Shown here piece after piece: positions 5,316 through 8,585 of a stretch of DNA of 8,585 bases. The translations under genes were made by a program, and so were the position numbers. How positions within the stretch are numbered: the stretch's first letter is position 1; every line of letters starts with the position of its first letter. This stretch comes from an uncultured Blautia sp. (GTDB taxonomy: Bacteria; Bacillota; Clostridia; Lachnospirales; Lachnospiraceae): assembly GCA_946629475.1 (NCBI GenBank), contig CAMOXX010000114.1, positions 1 through 8,585 on the forward strand. The letters run 5' to 3'. The notes beneath the pieces were generated by a model. It worked only from the letters and a program-made list of their open reading frames with translations, made no database searches and had not been told where the DNA came from.

Positions 5316-8219
5316 ATGGGAATCAGCGTTAAGCGAATCATCCTGACAATTGCCATGGCGATACTCTTCGTCATTGCCTTCGGGTGGGTGATCATGATGC
5401 AGAATCATGCGACTCTTGTCAGGAACCAGTCAGGGGAAGAAACCCTGAAACGGGAAGAAATTACCCAGACAAGGAAAGATATTGAATCTGCCTGGAATAT
5501 CATGAACAGGCGGATCCGGGAGCAGTATAAAGTGGATGCCGCTCTTGTGGCCCTGCCGCTTCGCAATATTATAGAAGAAAGCGGAGATAAGGCGATTGCC
5601 CTTTATTCAGGCGGTGCTGTGATCAAGGTAGAGGACGGCGGGATTACCGCGCCGGATGATACTGACAGTAAGCTTGGCCTGACTGCTGAGCTGTTTAAGG
5701 GAAGAGAAGGCATTTTCACTTCACCGGTTAATGATAATACTATTGTAGTCTACAGCAGGATCAGCGGTCCTTACTACTATATCAACTGGCATGAGAATGT
5801 CAATATAGACCTGGATACAGAGAACGCGCTTGACATACCGGATATTCTGCGAAAGGCGGAGGCTGCGTACAATGTATACGCGTTATGCTATGTTGAAGAC
5901 CCTGATGCGGAAAACGGTGTAAGAATCCTGTACTGCAACGATATTATCCCGAATCTGGCAGAAGTATTCCGCAAAGATGAAAAAGTGGACATCTCGTCTT
6001 TTGAGACTGAAGACGAAGTGTCCTGTCAGTTCGGGACTTTGGCGATGAAGGATGTCACCTTCCGTTACGTGAAAAGCGAGGTCCCCGAGATCGGCGGAGT
6101 GCTGACCTTGCTGTCGGTCCGGCCGAATCCTTATATTAAAGCGCTAAGCCAGGGTACCTACATGTTTACAGCGCTGATCCTTTTTGTTGCGGTCCTGGTC
6201 GTAACAGGAATCTGGCTGTATTATTATATCCGTAAGAATTCTCTGACCGAAGCCCTTGAAAGATGGTACAGACCCTCCTATGTCCGCCGCTATGCAGCGC
6301 TGTACGGCATTATCGGCGCAGTCCTGATATTCCTGAGCGGACTGCTGATTTACGCGCTCAACGGGTTATATGACGATTCGGCGGCGGGTAAGGAAAGGCT
6401 GCGTTCAGCAGAAGAGAGCCTGAGCATGTATTCTGACAGGGTTAAGCTGAATATGGAGCGTTTCCTGGAAATATATCAGGAATATGGTGAGCATATCGCG
6501 GAAGTCCTGGACAACTATCCTCAGCTGAGGGAACAATCGGTACTGGAAGCGCTGGCAGAGAGCATTTCGGCATCGTCGATCACCCTTTATGACGATGATG
6601 GTTATGAAACTGCGAGCAGCGGTGATTATATCGGCCTCGCGCTGGGCAGCAGTCCCGAGTCAGTGACATATGATTTCCGGCGGATTCTGAACGGCGTTCC
6701 GTCCATCGTGCATGAAGTGGAAACCGATGAGATCACAGGCGAGAGCGGAATCAGGGTGGCGGTCAGAATCAGAGATACAGAGGATCCGTCCCGGTATGGC
6801 GCTATGGTAATCTGCGTGGATCCGGCGCTGCTTGACATTAACGTCTCCCAGATGGCAGATGCCGTGCTGCAGAACATGTCAGGGGAGAACGTTGTCCTTT
6901 GCATCGTGGACCGGGAATCCGGAGAGATCCTTTCCTCCGGCGTGGAAGAACTGGTTCACAGGAATATCTCTGTTCTGGGGCTGGATGTCAGCAGGCTGCA
7001 GAGTCCCTTTATCGGAACGACGAAGACGGACAGCGGATCCCTGTTTATTACTACTTCGGAACTGAGTACATACAATGCTTCGAGTGAGATGCCGGAAGCG
7101 GGGCCTGTGACTGCTGTCTGCGCGGTGCCAAAAGTATCAAACGCGTCCGGGATGCTTGCGTCTGCGCTGACAGGCTGTGCGCTGTTTATTGTGATTTATG
7201 CGGTCCTGTCCTGGATGGTTCTCGGCAGATACACGGACGAATTCTATGATAAGAACAAAAAGGAAGGCCGTCCTGTGGAGAACCGAAAGAAGGGCTGGGA
7301 GGGGCTGTGGGATTATCTGAACTCGATCAGACCGGAAAAAATCGGCCTGATCACGATGGAAATCATTGTCGGCCTGTACCTGGCCCAGCAGATTCCCATT
7401 GCCAATTTTGATACGGCGCTCTCCCGCAACTCTGTCTATTACTATATTAATTCGGGAAGATGGGAAAAAGGGATGAACCTGTTCGCGATCTCAGGAATTC
7501 TTATACTGCTGGGACAGGTTCTTCTGGTTGTCATCGGAATGAGAGTTCTGCTGACATGCATCTCCACGTTTGTGGGATCCAAGGGAAAAACGATATGCAA
7601 ACTGATCAGAAGCCTTACCATGTATCTGGCACTGTTCCTGTTCGTGATCCTGGCTCTCAATTACCTCGGGCTCAGTATGAGCACGATTCTGGCAGCAATC
7701 GCAACGCTGGGCATTGCGGTATCCCTGGGAGCCCAGCACTTTGTTTCGGACATCATTGCAGGCCTGACGCTGGTATTTGAAGGCGCTGTTCATGTCGGGG
7801 ATATCGTAGACCTTGGAGTTGGAATGAAGCTGTATCACGGGACTGTGCGGGAGATCGGCCTGCGCTTCATCCGGATTCTGAAGGATGACGGCAATATTGT
7901 GACTTTGAGCAACCGCGATATCAATATGACCACAAACATGATGGTGATGAATTCCCGATGCAGCTGTGAGTTTACCATTTCATCTGAATACTCGATAGAG
8001 GATATCGAAGCATTGCTGCTCACAGAGCTTCCTGAAATCGGGAAGAAAGACAGGCGGATACTGCGGGGACCGGATTATCAGGGTATTACCACCCTTGAAG
8101 GCGGGCATATGACGTTTCTGGTCACGGCAGAATGCAGGGAAAAAGATATTTCTGCGGTACAGCAGATTATTTTCCGGACGGTGCAGCGTATTTTAACACA
8201 GAATGGTTACCGGATCTGA
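5316..8219 (+). CDS. MscS-family mechanosensitive channel with two large extracytoplasmic Cache-like sensor regions
   Basis: This 967-residue membrane protein ends in an MscS channel domain, far longer than the ~286 residues of E. coli MscS. Predicted order: membrane helix 7-28; extracytoplasmic domain about 30-280; helices 282-304 and 327-350; a second extracytoplasmic domain about 351-610; helix 612-636; a basic cytosolic linker; then helices near 676-692, 720-746, 762-784 and the pore helix from 787. Domain 2 reads like a double Cache sensor: a long helix, then SITLYDDDGYE, a TGESGIRVAVRIRD strand pair, and VVLCIVDRESGEILSSG. Domain 1 may be a diverged relative. The pore segment GIAVSLGAQHFVSDIIAG (799-816) aligns with E. 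coli GLAVGLALQ...AAG, keeping Leu109 (L804), Gln112 (Q807) and Gly121 (G816). The beta domain follows (VHVGDIVDL to TLSNRDI), then a mixed alpha/beta tail. AAGGAG at 5299-5304 supports ATG 5316. Such a protein could release solutes when tension or a bound ligand changes; the ligand is unknown. Confidence 0.92.
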   Translation: MGISVKRIILTIAMAILFVIAFGWVIMMQNHATLVRNQSGEETLKREEITQTRKDIESAWNIMNRRIREQYKVDAALVALPLRNIIEESGDKAIALYSGGAVIKVEDGGITAPDDTDSKLGLTAELFKGREGIFTSPVNDNTIVVYSRISGPYYYINWHENVNIDLDTENALDIPDILRKAEAAYNVYALCYVEDPDAENGVRILYCNDIIPNLAEVFRKDEKVDISSFETEDEVSCQFGTLAMKDVTFRYVKSEVPEIGGVLTLLSVRPNPYIKALSQGTYMFTALILFVAVLVVTGIWLYYYIRKNSLTEALERWYRPSYVRRYAALYGIIGAVLIFLSGLLIYALNGLYDDSAAGKERLRSAEESLSMYSDRVKLNMERFLEIYQEYGEHIAEVLDNYPQLREQSVLEALAESISASSITLYDDDGYETASSGDYIGLALGSSPESVTYDFRRILNGVPSIVHEVETDEITGESGIRVAVRIRDTEDPSRYGAMVICVDPALLDINVSQMADAVLQNMSGENVVLCIVDRESGEILSSGVEELVHRNISVLGLDVSRLQSPFIGTTKTDSGSLFITTSELSTYNASSEMPEAGPVTAVCAVPKVSNASGMLASALTGCALFIVIYAVLSWMVLGRYTDEFYDKNKKEGRPVENRKKGWEGLWDYLNSIRPEKIGLITMEIIVGLYLAQQIPIANFDTALSRNSVYYYINSGRWEKGMNLFAISGILILLGQVLLVVIGMRVLLTCISTFVGSKGKTICKLIRSLTMYLALFLFVILALNYLGLSMSTILAAIATLGIAVSLGAQHFVSDIIAGLTLVFEGAVHVGDIVDLGVGMKLYHGTVREIGLRFIRILKDDGNIVTLSNRDINMTTNMMVMNSRCSCEFTISSEYSIEDIEALLLTELPEIGKKDRRILRGPDYQGITTLEGGHMTFLVTAECREKDISAVQQIIFRTVQRILTQNGYRI

Positions 8220-8224
8220 CGATA

Positions 8225-8239
8225 TAAACAATCCGTAAG
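8225..8239 (+). repeat. 15-nt direct repeat, copy 2 (downstream of the channel gene)
   Basis: TAAACAATCCGTAAG begins 6 nt after the channel stop codon and is identical to 5287-5301. In copy 1 it leads straight into AAGGAG; here it is followed by AAGTTTTTGG, and the real ribosome binding site comes 26 nt later. The rest of the 8220-8281 gap shows no terminator or convincing promoter. Confidence 0.6.
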
Positions 8240-8265
8240 AAGTTTTTGGCAAGTGATTCATAAGA

Positions 8266-8272
8266 GGGGAGG
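8266..8272 (+). promoter_or_regulatory. Strong ribosome binding site for the helical protein gene
   Basis: GGGGAGG ends 9 nt before ATG 8282. Its strength supports a real gene here, even though the reading frame is cut off by the window edge. It also favours ATG 8282 over the ATG two codons later (8288). Confidence 0.7.
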
Positions 8273-8281
8273 AATCAATAT

Positions 8282-8585
8282 ATGTCCATGAAAAAAGTAT
8301 CCCAGAAAACAACGATTGAAATTGAATCGCCTCTTCTTGACAGTGAAGTGCAGGAGGAAATCAGGACAGCGGTAAAGGAAGCGGCAGAGGAATCCGTTTC
8401 GGAGGCAGCGGATATGGCGAAGGACGCCGGCAAGCAGGCTTTAGAGAAGGCAAAGGAATTTGCCGAGGATGCAAAGCCGGCAGTGAAGGATACCGTAAGG
8501 TCGGTCCGGCAGGCAATTAAGGATGCAGTGCCTGTAGTGAGTGACGCAGTAAAAGGAACGATCGACTATATAAAGGAAGTGGAAG
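8282..8585 (+). CDS. Alanine-rich, charged helical protein (LEA-like/amphipathic), 5' end only
   Basis: The open frame runs from ATG 8282 to the window end without a stop, giving 101 residues of a longer protein. After about 20 residues (TTIEIESPLLDSEVQEEI) the sequence becomes low-complexity Ala, Lys, Glu, Asp and Val. Short phrases recur, such as AKDAGKQALEKAKEFAEDAK and DAVPVVSDAVKG, with hydrophobic residues every three or four positions. This is the pattern of a long amphipathic helix, as in LEA-type or apolipoprotein-like proteins that lie on membranes or protect proteins. No signal peptide and, so far, no membrane helix is visible; one could lie downstream. It is 62 nt after the channel gene and probably in the same transcript. 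Low complexity makes homology calls unreliable, so the function is not assigned; a membrane-surface or scaffold role is a guess. Confidence 0.8.
   Translation, partial: MSMKKVSQKTTIEIESPLLDSEVQEEIRTAVKEAAEESVSEAADMAKDAGKQALEKAKEFAEDAKPAVKDTVRSVRQAIKDAVPVVSDAVKGTIDYIKEVE

Noticed and set aside
8220..8281. Possible terminator or promoter after the channel gene
   Set aside because: No GC-rich stem with a T tail was found. The TTGGCA at 8246-8251 has no -10 at a proper distance before the ribosome binding site.

Overview
The window most likely comes from a Gram-positive, anaerobic member of the Bacillota, class Clostridia, with a Lachnospiraceae-like gut bacterium the best guess. This rests on the strong AGGAG-type ribosome binding sites in front of nearly every gene, moderate GC, the DUF4080-type radical SAM protein, and the M15 peptidase of the cell-wall type. 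No taxonomic marker is present, so the assignment is inference. All genes lie on the + strand, packed with gaps of -8 to 76 nt. There is no RNA gene, insertion sequence, CRISPR array, convincing terminator or gene-free stretch over 300 nt.

Layout: (1) 1-297 is the 3' end of an M15-family zinc D,D-/L,D-peptidase gene cut by the window edge. (2) 319-1956 encodes a B12-binding-like/radical SAM protein of the DUF4080 type. (3) 1988-2557 encodes an unrecognised protein with a soluble N-terminal part and two membrane helices. A 76-nt gap follows, with at best a weak promoter. (4) 2634-3995 encodes an ABCG-like ATPase carrying an unusual N-terminal membrane domain. (5) 3988-5289, overlapping it by 8 nt, encodes the partner ABC-2-type permease. 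Its last extracytoplasmic loop holds five degenerate repeats of about 27 residues. (6) 5316-8219 encodes a 967-residue MscS-family channel with two large extracytoplasmic, Cache-like sensor regions in front of the pore. (7) 8282 to the window end begins a highly charged, alanine-rich, LEA-like helical protein that continues beyond the window.

The first two genes look like ordinary neighbours (wall turnover, radical SAM chemistry). Genes 4-7 look like a separate transcriptional and functional block: a two-gene ABCG-type transporter, a sensor-fused mechanosensitive channel and a helical protein that may bind membranes. The most interesting reading is an envelope sensing and transport module in which both membrane proteins carry large extracytoplasmic domains. 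The ABC pair is translationally coupled. A 15-nt sequence is repeated exactly just upstream and just downstream of the channel gene. Joint function of these genes is inference from gene order only.
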